NCBI GenBank assembly: GCA_017448245.1
Contig: JAFSLV010000044.1
Coordinates: forward strand, 1 to 64,000
From: Lachnospiraceae bacterium
GTDB lineage: Bacteria; Bacillota; Clostridia; Lachnospirales; Lachnospiraceae
Reading direction: 5' to 3'
Length of the DNA stretch: 64,000 nt
Position numbers and translations under genes: made by a program
In this document: positions 16,809-26,425 of the stretch, piece by piece
Layout of the letters: the number at the start of each line of letters is the position of its first letter
Numbering within the stretch: the stretch's first letter is position 1
Notes under the pieces: generated by a model
What the model saw: only the letters and a program-made list of their open reading frames with translations
Told to the model about the DNA's origin: nothing
Databases searched by the model: none

Positions 16809-18974
16809 TTAAAAGTCCGTATATCCTTCTTTGTCAAAGGTATAGGCGTTTCCCCCGATCGTGACGGTCGTATCCTTCAGGTATGTGCCGTCCGCCGTGC
16901 GGTAGCGCCATCCGAGTCCGTTATATTTGAATCCCTCGATACTGACCCCCTCCACAATGGCGGGAATTCCGTAGCGCACGTGCGCGTTGTCGTCCTGAAA
17001 ATGCCACCATTCGCTGCGCAGATTGGAGTAGCCGATGTCCTTCATGATCTGCTGCATGAGATCGGCGGCCTCCGTGTTGTTATTGAGCACCGCGAGTACG
17101 GAGAGCTCGTGCACGGGCGACTGCATCAGGGCCTCTTCGCCGCTTTCGATTCCGACCAGGGTGATATCCATGGCGGAGCCGTAATTATGCTGATTGGCAC
17201 CGTTTGCGAGAAACCATCCGATGTGCCAGCCGCCTTCCGTGATCTTTTGATGGTAGGTGGTATACGGCGTCTCTTCCTCCTCTCCTTCGTCCGTTTCCGG
17301 CACCTCTTCCGTATCTGCCCCGTCTTCCGTAAAAAGCTCGCCCTCCCCCTCCGTCCGGGGCGGCAGTTCCTCCTCCGCGGGGAGCTTTGGCCCCTCCGCA
17401 AGAAACTGCGCGGGTGTGAGACGTTCATAGGTCGCTTCGGGAATCTCCAGATCGAGAATGGAACGGGTCGTATTGTACATATGCATCTGGCCTTTCAGCG
17501 GACGGAAGGAGTCGTAAAACTTGATCCGGTAGCCGGCTTTAGCAGCGGCTTCGACCGCCCCCAGAAAGTTATCGACCAGCGGATAGAGATAGGGAACGAG
17601 GAAGGTACCGTCAGCAAGCATGACGTTTTCGTAGCCCTCGACGACCTCTCCCGTGAGGCCGGGAATCGCATATCCCTGGATGCGGCAGATACAGCAGTAG
17701 CTGCTGGTGATGTCATACTCACAGTGATCGCCGAGCATGTCGGGCAGATTGATCAGGCAGGAAGAGGCATCGATGTAGCCGTTTCCCTCTTCCGTCCGCA
17801 CCTTGAAATAGCCGTCCTCTTCCTCCAGAACGCATAACGGCGTCAGCTGCGCCACGGTGCCGCGCGTTTGCGTCCCCGTCAGACGCGTATATAAGGGCAG
17901 GTCCTTGGCAGGCCAGACGGTCGCGCCGATCACGGAAATCTCCGTCGTAAGATCGATGCGTGCGGGCTCTGCCGCATAGTCCCTGCCGGGGATGGGCGTT
18001 CCGCCGACGGAGACGAGCTCAAAGGTGAGTGTCCTGCCCGCAGGCAGAATCCCGGTATCGCAGAACATCTTGCCGGGCATGTCAAAGGTGCCGAGCGTCT
18101 CATAGGCATCGGGACCCGTGATGAGGCGCAGCTCCACCCCCTCTCCCGCGGCCTCCTCCCAGGAAAGCGTATAACGGTTGGTTGCGGTCTGTTCCGCCGA
18201 GAGCGCCAGGGCGCGGCTTTTGAGATCGTCCGACGTTACCGTCAGCGTGTGCGTGCTTTTTCCGTACAGGGTCAGAATCCGGTCGACGGTTCTCGTCGCG
18301 CGGAAGGTAAACGTATAGGGAGTTGCGGCATCCGGCAGCGGCAGATCCCCCGATTCCCCGAACGTGATCGTGTCCTCCCTGTTTTCCCCGGGGACGATTT
18401 CCTTGACCAAAAGGTTATTACCGTCTTCCCGCATCAGATAGATCGAGCAGCCGTCCGTTTCCGGTGCGTCAAAGGTGACACGCATGGTCTTTTCCCGGTC
18501 GTCAAAACGGGGTTCGATGTCGGAAACGGCGGGCTCTTTGGCTTCAAAGGTGACATTGAGCGGATAGGATCCGGTCCGGTGCAGGGAAAGACCGAACAGG
18601 TCGATGTCCCGGTAGGTATTGATACGCAGACGTACGATGCCCGCGTCAAGAATCTCCGGAGGCAGCAGCACGACAGGCTCCCGGACATCCGCTTCAAACA
18701 GAACGGCATCCGGAGAGGGCAAATCCTGTGAGGTGTCTTTTTGCAGGCGCACGTGGTAGCCGCCCGCGGAAGGCACACGGTTCCAGGTCAGCATCAGGGA
18801 ACCGTCATTGTTGAAAAAGAGTGAAAGCCTGGTGCTGCGCGGCATATTGAGGCTTCCCATGATGCCGGCAAATGCGACAAACATCAAAAGGAACACAAAA
18901 ACCGTCAGAAAAATACGCAAAAAGATCTTTTTGGCCGGGCGTTTCTTCTTTTTTCCGGTATCTGCCGTACTCAC
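16809..18974 (-). CDS. Membrane-anchored M15-family D-Ala-D-Ala peptidase, multidomain
   Basis: A 721-residue cell-wall hydrolase. A basic N-terminus and one TM (about 17-40) anchor it. Residues about 45-330 are fibronectin-like or other beta repeats. About 340-395 looks like an SH3-type domain (YFKVRTEEGNGYIDASSC). The VanX/DdpX-like M15 domain follows with FYDSFRP, HNYGSAMDITL (zinc His/Asp) and SEWWHFQD (catalytic Glu, zinc His). A Glu-rich insertion of about 50 residues interrupts it before HNYGSAMD. The tail ends with one aromatic repeat like choline-binding modules (GWRYRTADGTYLKD). It probably trims peptidoglycan D-Ala ends. It overlaps the upstream gene by 4 nt. Confidence 0.85.
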   Translation of the reverse strand: MSTADTGKKKKRPAKKIFLRIFLTVFVFLLMFVAFAGIMGSLNMPRSTRLSLFFNNDGSLMLTWNRVPSAGGYHVRLQKDTSQDLPSPDAVLFEADVREPVVLLPPEILDAGIVRLRINTYRDIDLFGLSLHRTGSYPLNVTFEAKEPAVSDIEPRFDDREKTMRVTFDAPETDGCSIYLMREDGNNLLVKEIVPGENREDTITFGESGDLPLPDAATPYTFTFRATRTVDRILTLYGKSTHTLTVTSDDLKSRALALSAEQTATNRYTLSWEEAAGEGVELRLITGPDAYETLGTFDMPGKMFCDTGILPAGRTLTFELVSVGGTPIPGRDYAAEPARIDLTTEISVIGATVWPAKDLPLYTRLTGTQTRGTVAQLTPLCVLEEEDGYFKVRTEEGNGYIDASSCLINLPDMLGDHCEYDITSSYCCICRIQGYAIPGLTGEVVEGYENVMLADGTFLVPYLYPLVDNFLGAVEAAAKAGYRIKFYDSFRPLKGQMHMYNTTRSILDLEIPEATYERLTPAQFLAEGPKLPAEEELPPRTEGEGELFTEDGADTEEVPETDEGEEEETPYTTYHQKITEGGWHIGWFLANGANQHNYGSAMDITLVGIESGEEALMQSPVHELSVLAVLNNNTEAADLMQQIMKDIGYSNLRSEWWHFQDDNAHVRYGIPAIVEGVSIEGFKYNGLGWRYRTADGTYLKDTTVTIGGNAYTFDKEGYTDF

Positions 18975-20062
18975 ATCAAGCGCAGCCCCTTGGCGACATT
19001 CACGATAAAGTCCTGTACATTGGTCACGATACCGTGCGAGGATAACGACCCGCGGTCGGAGAGCTTGTTGACGGTAAATTCCGAAATATCCACGCAGTAG
19101 AAATACACCTGTCGCACCGTGCCGTCTTCGAGTACCCTGAAGGAGGGGGTCATATTGCCGGTGGCAATCGTATGAAGGGTGGTCGCCATGCAGATCACGG
19201 TAGTGGCGCGCCTTATGAGGGCACGCATCTTATCCTGGGCAAGGCAGACATCCCCGAAGACCCCCGGCAGCGGGCCGTCGTCGCGGATGGAACCGCCAAG
19301 GACATAGGGAATCCGCATCTTTGTGCAGGAATACAGGATGCCGTTATCGATCTTTTCTTCTTCGATAAAGCGGCTGACGGAACCGTGGAAACGCACCCGG
19401 TTGATGGTGTCGAGATGATGATAGTGACCGTTTCGGACATTTTCCTGCGTATAGATATCCTGTCCGAGCGCGGTTTGGAGGTAGGCGCCCTCGAGATCGT
19501 GCGTGGCCAGCGCATTGCCGGCCAAAAGCGCATGTGCGTAGCCGCCCTCGATGATTGCGGAAAAGGCGCTTCTTGCGTCCGCGTCAAAGGCAAATGCGGG
19601 GCCCAGGACCCAGACAATGTTGCCGTGGTCTTTTTCGTGGCGCAAAAGCTCATAAATATCGTCATAATCCTTGGAAAAAGCGGTTTCGCGCGATCTCCCC
19701 TGCCGGAAGGCAAAGGTCTCGCCCGTGCGCGCGGGTTCGTCAAAGCCCGCGGCATGTACATAAATCCCGTCGGACCCGTCCTCCGAACGGCCTACAATCA
19801 CCGGATCGCCCTTCTTCAGGTGGCGGAATTCCATCACATCGATATGCGAGCCCCTTACAACGGGTACACAGTCCATGCGGCTTTCCTCAGCCAGCATCCA
19901 CTGCCCGTTGATGTGAAAATACTCCGGAAAGATGCTCATCGCATGATAGCCTTCCGGTGCCACGCCGTTCAACGGCGCTGCTTCAACGGATGCTTCGCGC
20001 GCGTTTTTCAGCGGGGGGAGGGTAAAATCGGGCGGCGTGTATTTTTTTAACGAAAAAGCCAT
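18971..20062 (-). CDS. TIGR00300 (LOR/SDH region) family, ornithine-cyclodeaminase-like
   Basis: A 363-residue protein of the TIGR00300/LOR-SDH conserved-region family, shared by lysine-ketoglutarate-reductase bifunctional proteins and by archaeal-type ornithine cyclodeaminases or AgrE C-termini. Family marks seen include HALLAGNALATHDLEGAY and GHYHHLDTINRVRFHGSV, plus a glycine-rich VLGGSIRDDGPLPGVFGD. Possible reaction: ornithine to proline plus ammonia, NAD-dependent. The activity is inferred. ATG 20062 is preceded by AGAGGTG. It is the first gene of a two-gene unit with the M15 peptidase, an unexpected pairing. Confidence 0.75.
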   Translation of the reverse strand: MAFSLKKYTPPDFTLPPLKNAREASVEAAPLNGVAPEGYHAMSIFPEYFHINGQWMLAEESRMDCVPVVRGSHIDVMEFRHLKKGDPVIVGRSEDGSDGIYVHAAGFDEPARTGETFAFRQGRSRETAFSKDYDDIYELLRHEKDHGNIVWVLGPAFAFDADARSAFSAIIEGGYAHALLAGNALATHDLEGAYLQTALGQDIYTQENVRNGHYHHLDTINRVRFHGSVSRFIEEEKIDNGILYSCTKMRIPYVLGGSIRDDGPLPGVFGDVCLAQDKMRALIRRATTVICMATTLHTIATGNMTPSFRVLEDGTVRQVYFYCVDISEFTVNKLSDRGSLSSHGIVTNVQDFIVNVAKGLRLM

Positions 20063-20097
20063 GCGAACACCTCTTTTCTTACTGTATTTCCAACATG

Positions 20098-20125
20098 ATT
20101 TTACTATAAAACGTAGATTGAACAA
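20098..20125 (-). promoter_or_regulatory. Promoter of the TIGR00300/M15 unit
   Basis: On the minus strand TTGTTC (20120-20125) and TAAAAT (20098-20103) have 16 bp spacing. Its -35 overlaps the -35 of the divergent CoA-transferase promoter, so the two promoters may compete. Confidence 0.5.
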
Positions 20126-20146
20126 AGTCTTTTTTTTATGTATACT
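20118..20146 (+). promoter_or_regulatory. Promoter of the CoA-transferase gene
   Basis: TTGAAC (20118-20123) and TATACT (20141-20146) have a 17 bp, T-rich spacer. The leader is about 40 nt, ending in the strong AGGAGGAGG ribosome site. Confidence 0.7.
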
Positions 20147-20191
20147 AAACAATATTCATTCCTTAAAACGAATCGCAGGAGGAGGTGTTTC

Positions 20192-21538
20192 ATGGATTTT
20201 CAGACAAAGTACCGGGAAAAGCTTGTCAGCGCCGAAAAGGCGGCGGAGCTGGTCAGGGACGGCGACTGGATCGATTATTGCTGGACCGCTACCACGCCCA
20301 AGGCATGTGACCGTGCGCTTGCACAGCGTATGCCTTCCCTGAAGGACATCAAGCTGCGCGGCGGTATCCTGATGCATGAGCCCGAGATCTTCAAAATCGA
20401 GCATCCCGAGGAGCATCTGACATGGAACAGCTGGCATTTCGGCGGCATCGAAAGAAAGGCCGCAGCCAAAGGCTATGCGTTTTATGCGGGCTTCCGCTAT
20501 TCCGAAGCACCCAGGTATTATTATGACAGCACGGATCCCCTGGATGTGGCGTTTTTGATGGTTTCCCCGATGGATGCCCACGGATATTTCAACTTCGGAC
20601 CGTCCTGTTCCCATCTGCGTGCCGTCGTCGAAACGGCCAAAAAGGTCGTCGTCGAGGTCAATCCGTCCATGCCCGTGTGTCTCGGAACGGCAGATAACTA
20701 TGTCCATATCGATGAGGTCGACTTCGTGGTGGAGGGGTTCGACGAACCGCTCGATGCGTTTCCTCCCGCGGGAGAAGCGACGGAGGTGGACAAAAAGGTG
20801 GCGGATCTGGTGGTCCGGGAACTGACGGACGGCTGCTGTCTGCAGCTGGGCATCGGCGGCATGCCCAATGCGATCGGCAAGCAGATTGCGGAGAGCGACC
20901 TGAAGGATCTGGGCATCCATACGGAAATGTATGTCGATGCCATGGTGGAGCTGTCAAAAGCCGGCAAAATCACCGGCAAATACAAAACCATCGACCGAGG
21001 GATGCAGACCTACGCGTTTGCGGCGGGAACCCCCGCACTGTATGAATTTCTGGATCATAATCCGGAATGCATGGCGGCTTCGGTCGGCTATGTCAACGAC
21101 GCGCGCACGATCGCACAGATCGACAACTTTATCTCGATCAACAACGCCATCGATGTCGATCTGTACGGACAGATCAGCGCCGAATCTTCCGGATACACAC
21201 ATATCTCGGGCGCGGGCGGACAGCTGGATTTTGTGCTGGGGGCCTATCTGTCCAGGGGCGGAAAGAGCTTTATGTGCATCTCCTCGACCTTTATGGACAA
21301 GAAAGCGGGGAAAATGCAAAGCCGCATCCGTCCGACGTTGTCCGCGGGATCGATTGTCACCGATTCGAGAGCCAATGCGATGTATATCGTCACGGAGTAC
21401 GGCATCGCCAATATGAAGGGGCGCACGACCTGGCAGCGCGCGGAGGATCTGATCGGGATTGCGCATCCGGATTTCCGCGACGAGCTGATACGGGAAGCGG
21501 AGCAGATGCATATCTGGAGAAAGTCCAACAAACGATAA
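20192..21538 (+). CDS. but: Butyryl-CoA:acetate CoA-transferase (acetyl-CoA hydrolase/transferase family)
   Basis: A 448-residue class I-like CoA-transferase, the family's usual length. The N-terminal [19 protein letters not shown] and the C-terminal half match the But / 4-hydroxybutyrate CoA-transferase group. The catalytic Glu lies in GQISAESSG, followed by the oxyanion/glycine loop [14 protein letters not shown]. The probable reaction is butyryl-CoA plus acetate to butyrate plus acetyl-CoA, the terminal step of butyrate formation. Propionyl- or 4-hydroxybutyrate substrates cannot be excluded. The start was set at ATG 20192 after AGGAGG; the 18-codon upstream extension covers the SD. Confidence 0.88.
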   Translation: MDFQTKYREKLVSAEKAAELVRDGDWIDYCWTATTPKACDRALAQRMPSLKDIKLRGGILMHEPEIFKIEHPEEHLTWNSWHFGGIERKAAAKGYAFYAGFRYSEAPRYYYDSTDPLDVAFLMVSPMDAHGYFNFGPSCSHLRAVVETAKKVVVEVNPSMPVCLGTADNYVHIDEVDFVVEGFDEPLDAFPPAGEATEVDKKVADLVVRELTDGCCLQLGIGGMPNAIGKQIAESDLKDLGIHTEMYVDAMVELSKAGKITGKYKTIDRGMQTYAFAAGTPALYEFLDHNPECMAASVGYVNDARTIAQIDNFISINNAIDVDLYGQISAESSGYTHISGAGGQLDFVLGAYLSRGGKSFMCISSTFMDKKAGKMQSRIRPTLSAGSIVTDSRANAMYIVTEYGIANMKGRTTWQRAEDLIGIAHPDFRDELIREAEQMHIWRKSNKR

Positions 21539-21550
21539 GGGGGAGCCGGT

Positions 21551-24325
21551 TTGGACAGAGAGGAATATAAACTCCGGACGGGAGAAATCAAGGCGCTTGT
21601 GAGGGACAGGCGCTTTCCGGAGGCTTGTGAGGTAGCGGATTCGATCGACTGGAAACGGGTCAAGAGCGTACAGATGCTCTGCACCGTGGGGGATGTCTAC
21701 AAGATCACGGGCCGCTTCCAGAAGAGCAGAAACGCAATGCTTTTGGCCTATGACAGGGATCCGATGAATCCCGGGATCGTCTATTCGCTCTGCGAACTGG
21801 CCATCAAGCTGGGGGATTTTATAGGTGCCATCGAGTATCTCAAGGAATACATACGCCTTGCGCCCGGTAATGCGGGACGGTACGTTCTGCAATACAAGAT
21901 CTATGAGGAACAGGGGGTCAGCGCCCAGGAACGCGCAGAGCTGCTGGAAGAGCTGAAAACGCAGGAATACAAGCCGCGCTGGGTCTATGAGCTGGCAACG
22001 CTTTACCGTGAAATGGGAGATGAGCTGCACTGCGCCGCGACCTGCGACGAGCTCTTTGACGTGCTGGGGGCACGCTATGATCAGGCTTCCCATCGTTACT
22101 GCATCAAGGCGCTGAAGCTCAAGATGCAGGGTACGCCGCTGACGGGCGAGCAGGAAGCCTACCTGCGCGCGGTGACGGCGACGGAACGCGCCAGTGCTCC
22201 GGAAAAAGAAGCCGTCGTGCGGACGGCGGGAGAAGATCCTTCACAACAAAGATCCCGTAAAAAGACAAGAAGAAGAGAAGACGCCCAAAGGAGCGCAAGA
22301 CACACAAGGGCACAAAGGCCCGTGACGGCGCTTCCGGATACGGAGGCCCGTGCCGGAGAACAGACCATGGTCTATGAGCCGGTGTCCGGCGCCACCTATA
22401 CGGTGCCGGAAGAAGCGGCCCCGACCGCCGTTTTTGCGCCGGTCGGCTACGACACGATGAATATGGGGCTGCAGGAGGAGATCGCAAAGGGCGTACAGGA
22501 CGTGATTCCCACAGAGGCGGAAGAGGAAGGAGAGAGCGCCATCCGCCGTCCGCAGGGACGCGCGTATGAGCGTGAAACGGAAGAGGACGGACGTTTTGAC
22601 AAGGTATTGTCCCAGGAGAACGACGGGCAGATTTCACTGGTTCTGCCGGAGCCTCCCGAGGTAGAGACACAGATCACGGGACAGATTTCCATCGAGGATA
22701 TCATGAACCGGATCCGGACGGAGCAGCAGGAGGCGCAGGAGGTCCGCGTCAAGCAGATCGTGCAGGGGCGGACGGAAGGCATGTTCAACTCCTTTGAGCG
22801 CAGCGCCAAGGAGGGACCTCAGGTCGAGATCGATGCCATGCTGGGCATCGACAGGGAAGCGGAGGAACGCAAAAAGCAGGCAGGGAAAGACAAAGAGGAA
22901 CAAGAGGACGGTGCGCGCGTCCGTGTCGTAACGCCGAGACCCGCCGTGGCGGGCGTCGTCAAGCCGGACAAACATATTCTGGAAACCAGGGAGGCGGAGC
23001 CTTTGGATGAGGCGTCCGCGGAGAAGGACGCGGAAGAAGAGACGGACAAAGACGTGTCCGTTGCCAAGGGCGGCGACACCGTAGAATTTCCCGCGGCAAC
23101 CAATGCGCTTGAAGCACTGATGATGCGCAGACACCGCGAGGAACAAAAGAAGGCGGAGGAAGAGAAAAAAGCGGCGGAACCCGTTGCGGGGCTTGCGGTA
23201 AAGGCCACGGGACTTCCGGACGCACAAAAGGTGCCGGCCTATCTGAGAGCCCGGCCGGAGGAAGAAAAGCAGGAAGAAGAAGAGAAGAAGCCGGAAGAAG
23301 AGAAGAAGCCGGAAGAAGAGAAGAAGCCGGAAGAGGAGAAGAAGCCGGAAGAAGAAGAGAAAGAGCCGGAAGAGGAAAAGAAGCCGGAAGAAGAAGAAAA
23401 AGAGCCGAAAGAAGAAAAAGAGCCGGAAGAAGAGAAAGAGCCGGAAGAAGAGAAAGAGCCGGAAGAAGAAAAGAAGCCGGAAGAGGAAAAGAAACCGGAA
23501 GAAGGGAAGAAGCCGGAAGAAGAAAAGAAACCGGAGGGACCGCTGACCGACGAGCAGGTCGCGGAGCGGATCGTCGCCCTGACGGATGCCGAAAAGAATC
23601 TCTACGGCCACGTGCTGCATAACCGCGTGGTCTGCAGACAGATCGTGAGCGCCACCGATTTGCTGGCGCAGCGCAAAAAGGAAGGCGCCTATATCACCGG
23701 GAAGGATAACGATGAGACGTTAAATATTGCCAAGGGGCTGATTCGCAGCGCGACCAAAAGTTATAACTCCTTTTCCGGAAAGGTGGCAAAGATCAAGGGA
23801 GAATCACTGAGTGCGGAAAAGACGCCGGAGTATTTTTCCCAACTCAGGCACGGTGCGCTCATCATCACCGGCGCTGCCAAGATGGACAAGGAGTCGAGGC
23901 AGGCGCTTGGTAAGGCAATGAACGACAATGCGCGCGTGACGATGGTGGTACTGTCGGACACGGACAAAAACATGCGCAATCTCCTGAATGACACACCGGA
24001 GCTTGCCGCGCTCTTTACGGCACAGGTGGATGTCGAAAATGTGACGGACGACACGCTGGTCGCCTACGGAAGAGAGTACGCAAGGGAGCAGGAATACTCC
24101 ATTGACAATCTCGGCATCCTTGCGTTACACACCAGAATCGAGGCATTGCAGACCTATGACCACAAGGTGAGCAGAGAGGAAGTAAAGGAAATCGTGGATG
24201 AGGCGATCAAGCATGCCTCCAGGCGTAATTTCTCGCATTTCGTTGACGTTCTGACACATAAACGCTATGATGAAGAGGATATGATTATATTGCGCGAGAA
24301 GGATTTCGGCATTGACAAGGGGTAA
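21551..24325 (+). CDS. TPR protein with charged repeat and degenerate AAA-like C-terminus
   Basis: A 924-residue cytosolic protein starting with TTG behind GGGGGAG. Residues 1-200 are helical TPR-like repeats (RFQKSRNAMLLAYDRDPMNP, then GDFIGAIEYLKEYIRLAPGN). Residues about 210-570 are low-complexity and charged. Residues 571-663 are about eighteen KPEEE-type pentapeptide repeats. The last 250 residues resemble the second half of CbbX/SpoVK AAA+ proteins, but the P-loop position reads ITGKDNDETLNIAKG and the Walker B position HGALIITGAAKM, so ATPase residues are lost. It is followed 2 nt later by glgB, suggesting co-expression. The function is unknown. Confidence 0.7.
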   Translation: MDREEYKLRTGEIKALVRDRRFPEACEVADSIDWKRVKSVQMLCTVGDVYKITGRFQKSRNAMLLAYDRDPMNPGIVYSLCELAIKLGDFIGAIEYLKEYIRLAPGNAGRYVLQYKIYEEQGVSAQERAELLEELKTQEYKPRWVYELATLYREMGDELHCAATCDELFDVLGARYDQASHRYCIKALKLKMQGTPLTGEQEAYLRAVTATERASAPEKEAVVRTAGEDPSQQRSRKKTRRREDAQRSARHTRAQRPVTALPDTEARAGEQTMVYEPVSGATYTVPEEAAPTAVFAPVGYDTMNMGLQEEIAKGVQDVIPTEAEEEGESAIRRPQGRAYERETEEDGRFDKVLSQENDGQISLVLPEPPEVETQITGQISIEDIMNRIRTEQQEAQEVRVKQIVQGRTEGMFNSFERSAKEGPQVEIDAMLGIDREAEERKKQAGKDKEEQEDGARVRVVTPRPAVAGVVKPDKHILETREAEPLDEASAEKDAEEETDKDVSVAKGGDTVEFPAATNALEALMMRRHREEQKKAEEEKKAAEPVAGLAVKATGLPDAQKVPAYLRARPEEEKQEEEEKKPEEEKKPEEEKKPEEEKKPEEEEKEPEEEKKPEEEEKEPKEEKEPEEEKEPEEEKEPEEEKKPEEEKKPEEGKKPEEEKKPEGPLTDEQVAERIVALTDAEKNLYGHVLHNRVVCRQIVSATDLLAQRKKEGAYITGKDNDETLNIAKGLIRSATKSYNSFSGKVAKIKGESLSAEKTPEYFSQLRHGALIITGAAKMDKESRQALGKAMNDNARVTMVVLSDTDKNMRNLLNDTPELAALFTAQVDVENVTDDTLVAYGREYAREQEYSIDNLGILALHTRIEALQTYDHKVSREEVKEIVDEAIKHASRRNFSHFVDVLTHKRYDEEDMIILREKDFGIDKG
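23263..23540 (+). repeat. In-frame 15-nt tandem repeat (KPEEE/EPEEE)
   Basis: Imperfect 15-18 nt units of the type GAAGAAGCCGGAAGA repeat through about 280 bases inside the TPR gene, encoding KPEEE and EPEEE pentapeptides without frame breaks. Such arrays expand and contract by slippage. The product would be a stiff, highly charged, unstructured linker. Confidence 0.92.
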
Positions 24326-24327
24326 TC

Positions 24328-26295
24328 ATGGCGGATAAAAAGGTCTTTATTTCCGAAGACGATGCGTACCTGTTCGGAAAGGGAACGCATTACGATATCT
24401 ACAAAAAGCTCGGTGCACATCCGTCGACAGAAAAAGGAAAAAAAGGTTATTTTTTCGCCGTCTGGGCGCCGAACGCACAAACCGTGCACGTGGTCGGCTC
24501 CTTTAATGACTGGAACACACAGTCACATCCGCTCAAAAAGATGGAGTCCTGCGGCATCTGGCAGGGCTTTATTCCCGGCATCAGGGAAGGCACGCTCTAC
24601 AAATATCTCATCACGACCCCGGAGGGGGAGAAGATCTACAAGGCGGATCCCTACGCGTGCTATGCGGAGCTGAGACCCGGTACCGCTTCACGCACCTTCG
24701 ATCTCTCCAGATTCCGCTGGAGCGACAAAAAATACTACGACGAAATCACGAAAAAGGACATCTATGAACAGCCGGTGGCGATCTATGAATGCCACATCGG
24801 CAGCTGGATGAAGCATCCGGACGGAACGGAGGACGGCTTCTATACCTACCGTCAGTTTGCGGACCGCCTGGTCGAATACTTAAAAGACATGCAGTATACC
24901 CACATCGAACTGATGGGAATCGCGGAGCATCCCTTTGACGGCTCCTGGGGCTATCAGGTCACGGGGTATTATGCGCCGACCTCCCGCTACGGGGAGCCTG
25001 CCGATTTTATGTATCTGGTCAATCTGATGCACAGGAACGGAATCGGCGTGATTCTGGACTGGGTACCGGCCCATTTTTGTCCCGACGCGCACGGTCTGGC
25101 GCGCTTTGACGGGACCTGTATCTATGAGGATCCCGATCCGAGAAAGGGTGAGCATCCCGACTGGGGCACGCGGATCTTTAATCTGGCCAAAAATGAAGTC
25201 AGTAATTTCCTCATCGCCAATGCGCTATACTGGATCAAAGAGTTTCATATCGACGGGCTTCGTGTGGATGCGGTGGCATCGATGCTCTATCTCGATTACG
25301 GAAAGCAGGACGGCCAGTGGGTCGCAAACCGTTACGGCGGCAAAGAAAACCTGGACGCGATTGCGTTTTTTCGTCATCTCAACAGTGTCGTCCGCGGCAC
25401 CTATCCCAATATTCTCATGATTGCCGAGGAGTCGACGGCGTGGCCGGGGATTACGGCGCCGCTTGACGACAACGGTCTGTTTTTTACCTACAAATGGAAC
25501 ATGGGATGGATGCATGATTTTTGCGACTATATGAAGCTCGACCCGTTTTTCCGCAGGGGCGCGCATCACATGATGACCTTTGCGATGAGCTACAACGAGG
25601 CGGAGCATTATATTCTGCCGTTGTCCCACGATGAGGTCGTGCATCTCAAATGCGCGATGGTGGAGAAGATGCCGGGATATAAGGTCGACAAGTATGCGTG
25701 CCTGCGTGCGGGCTACGCCTTTATGTTCGGTCATGCCGGGAAAAAACTGCTCTTTATGGGCCAGGACTTTGGCCAGGAGAGGGAATGGTCGGAACGCCGG
25801 GAACTCGACTGGTTTTTGCTGGATGAGGCGCTCAACCGCGGCATGAAGACCTTTGTAGGGGAATTGCTCAAAATCTATCGCAAGTATCCCGCCATGCACC
25901 GTTTTGACGGGGACTGGAGGGGCTTTGAGTGGATCAATGCCGATGACGCCGACCGCAGTATCTACAGCTTTATCCGCAAGGACGGTACGGGCCAAAACGA
26001 TCTGCTCTTTGTCATCAATCTGACGCCGCTTTTCAGGGAGGGTTTCCGCGTCGGGGTTCCCAGGGAAGGCTCCTATGTGAAGCTTCTGGATTCTTCGGAG
26101 GAAGTCTATGCGGACCGGGCCACGGGACGCGTACCCCGCCAGCTGACGAGTGAAAAGGGGCTGTGTGATTACAGGGAATATTCGATCGGATTTGATCTGC
26201 CGCCCTACGGGGCACTCATTTTCCGGATTCCCGGGGAGAGTAAAAAAGCACCGGAAGGCCGGAAGGTTCTCAGGAGGAAAAAAGGGGCAGACTAA
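24328..26295 (+). CDS. glgB: 1,4-alpha-glucan branching enzyme
   Basis: A 655-residue GH13 branching enzyme that introduces alpha-1,6 branches into glycogen. The N-terminal CBM48 (FAVWAPNAQTVHVVGSFNDW) is followed by the catalytic barrel: region I DWVPAHF, region II GLRVDAVASM (nucleophile Asp), region III EESTAWPG (acid/base Glu), region IV LSHDEVVH. An all-beta C-terminal domain ends with a basic tail. The ATG lies 2 nt after the preceding stop with AAGGGG as SD. No other glg genes are in the window. An intrinsic terminator follows. Confidence 0.97.
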   Translation: MADKKVFISEDDAYLFGKGTHYDIYKKLGAHPSTEKGKKGYFFAVWAPNAQTVHVVGSFNDWNTQSHPLKKMESCGIWQGFIPGIREGTLYKYLITTPEGEKIYKADPYACYAELRPGTASRTFDLSRFRWSDKKYYDEITKKDIYEQPVAIYECHIGSWMKHPDGTEDGFYTYRQFADRLVEYLKDMQYTHIELMGIAEHPFDGSWGYQVTGYYAPTSRYGEPADFMYLVNLMHRNGIGVILDWVPAHFCPDAHGLARFDGTCIYEDPDPRKGEHPDWGTRIFNLAKNEVSNFLIANALYWIKEFHIDGLRVDAVASMLYLDYGKQDGQWVANRYGGKENLDAIAFFRHLNSVVRGTYPNILMIAEESTAWPGITAPLDDNGLFFTYKWNMGWMHDFCDYMKLDPFFRRGAHHMMTFAMSYNEAEHYILPLSHDEVVHLKCAMVEKMPGYKVDKYACLRAGYAFMFGHAGKKLLFMGQDFGQEREWSERRELDWFLLDEALNRGMKTFVGELLKIYRKYPAMHRFDGDWRGFEWINADDADRSIYSFIRKDGTGQNDLLFVINLTPLFREGFRVGVPREGSYVKLLDSSEEVYADRATGRVPRQLTSEKGLCDYREYSIGFDLPPYGALIFRIPGESKKAPEGRKVLRRKKGAD

Positions 26296-26320
26296 ATATT
26301 TTGTCAAAGAAGCCGAAATA

Positions 26321-26360
26321 AAGGGTGACCGGAAAGGAATGCCGGTTACCCTTATTTTTT
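26321..26360 (+). terminator. Intrinsic terminator after glgB
   Basis: A 12-bp stem (26321-26332 with 26342-26353, one G-U pair) has a 9-nt loop and is followed by TATTTTTT. It ends the CoA-transferase/TPR/glgB region and shows that ATGs at 26339 and earlier cannot be the start of the next gene. Confidence 0.93.
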
Positions 26361-26425
26361 CGAACAGGTTTTCTGATCCTTCACGGATGAAGCTTGAGAA
26401 ACCGCAAAGACTGTACGAGGAAACT

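Noticed and set aside
22634..23620. A minus-strand 328-residue frame full of Phe/Leu (FFRLFLFF repeats)
   Set aside because: It is the antisense of the KPEEE repeat in the TPR gene; it has no SD and the hydrophobicity is an artefact of the repeat.
26339..26425. Earlier ATG starts for the DUF6240-like protein
   Set aside because: ATG 26339 lies inside the glgB terminator hairpin, so a transcript carrying it would rarely form. ATG 26387 is downstream of the terminator but has no SD, so 26426 is preferred.
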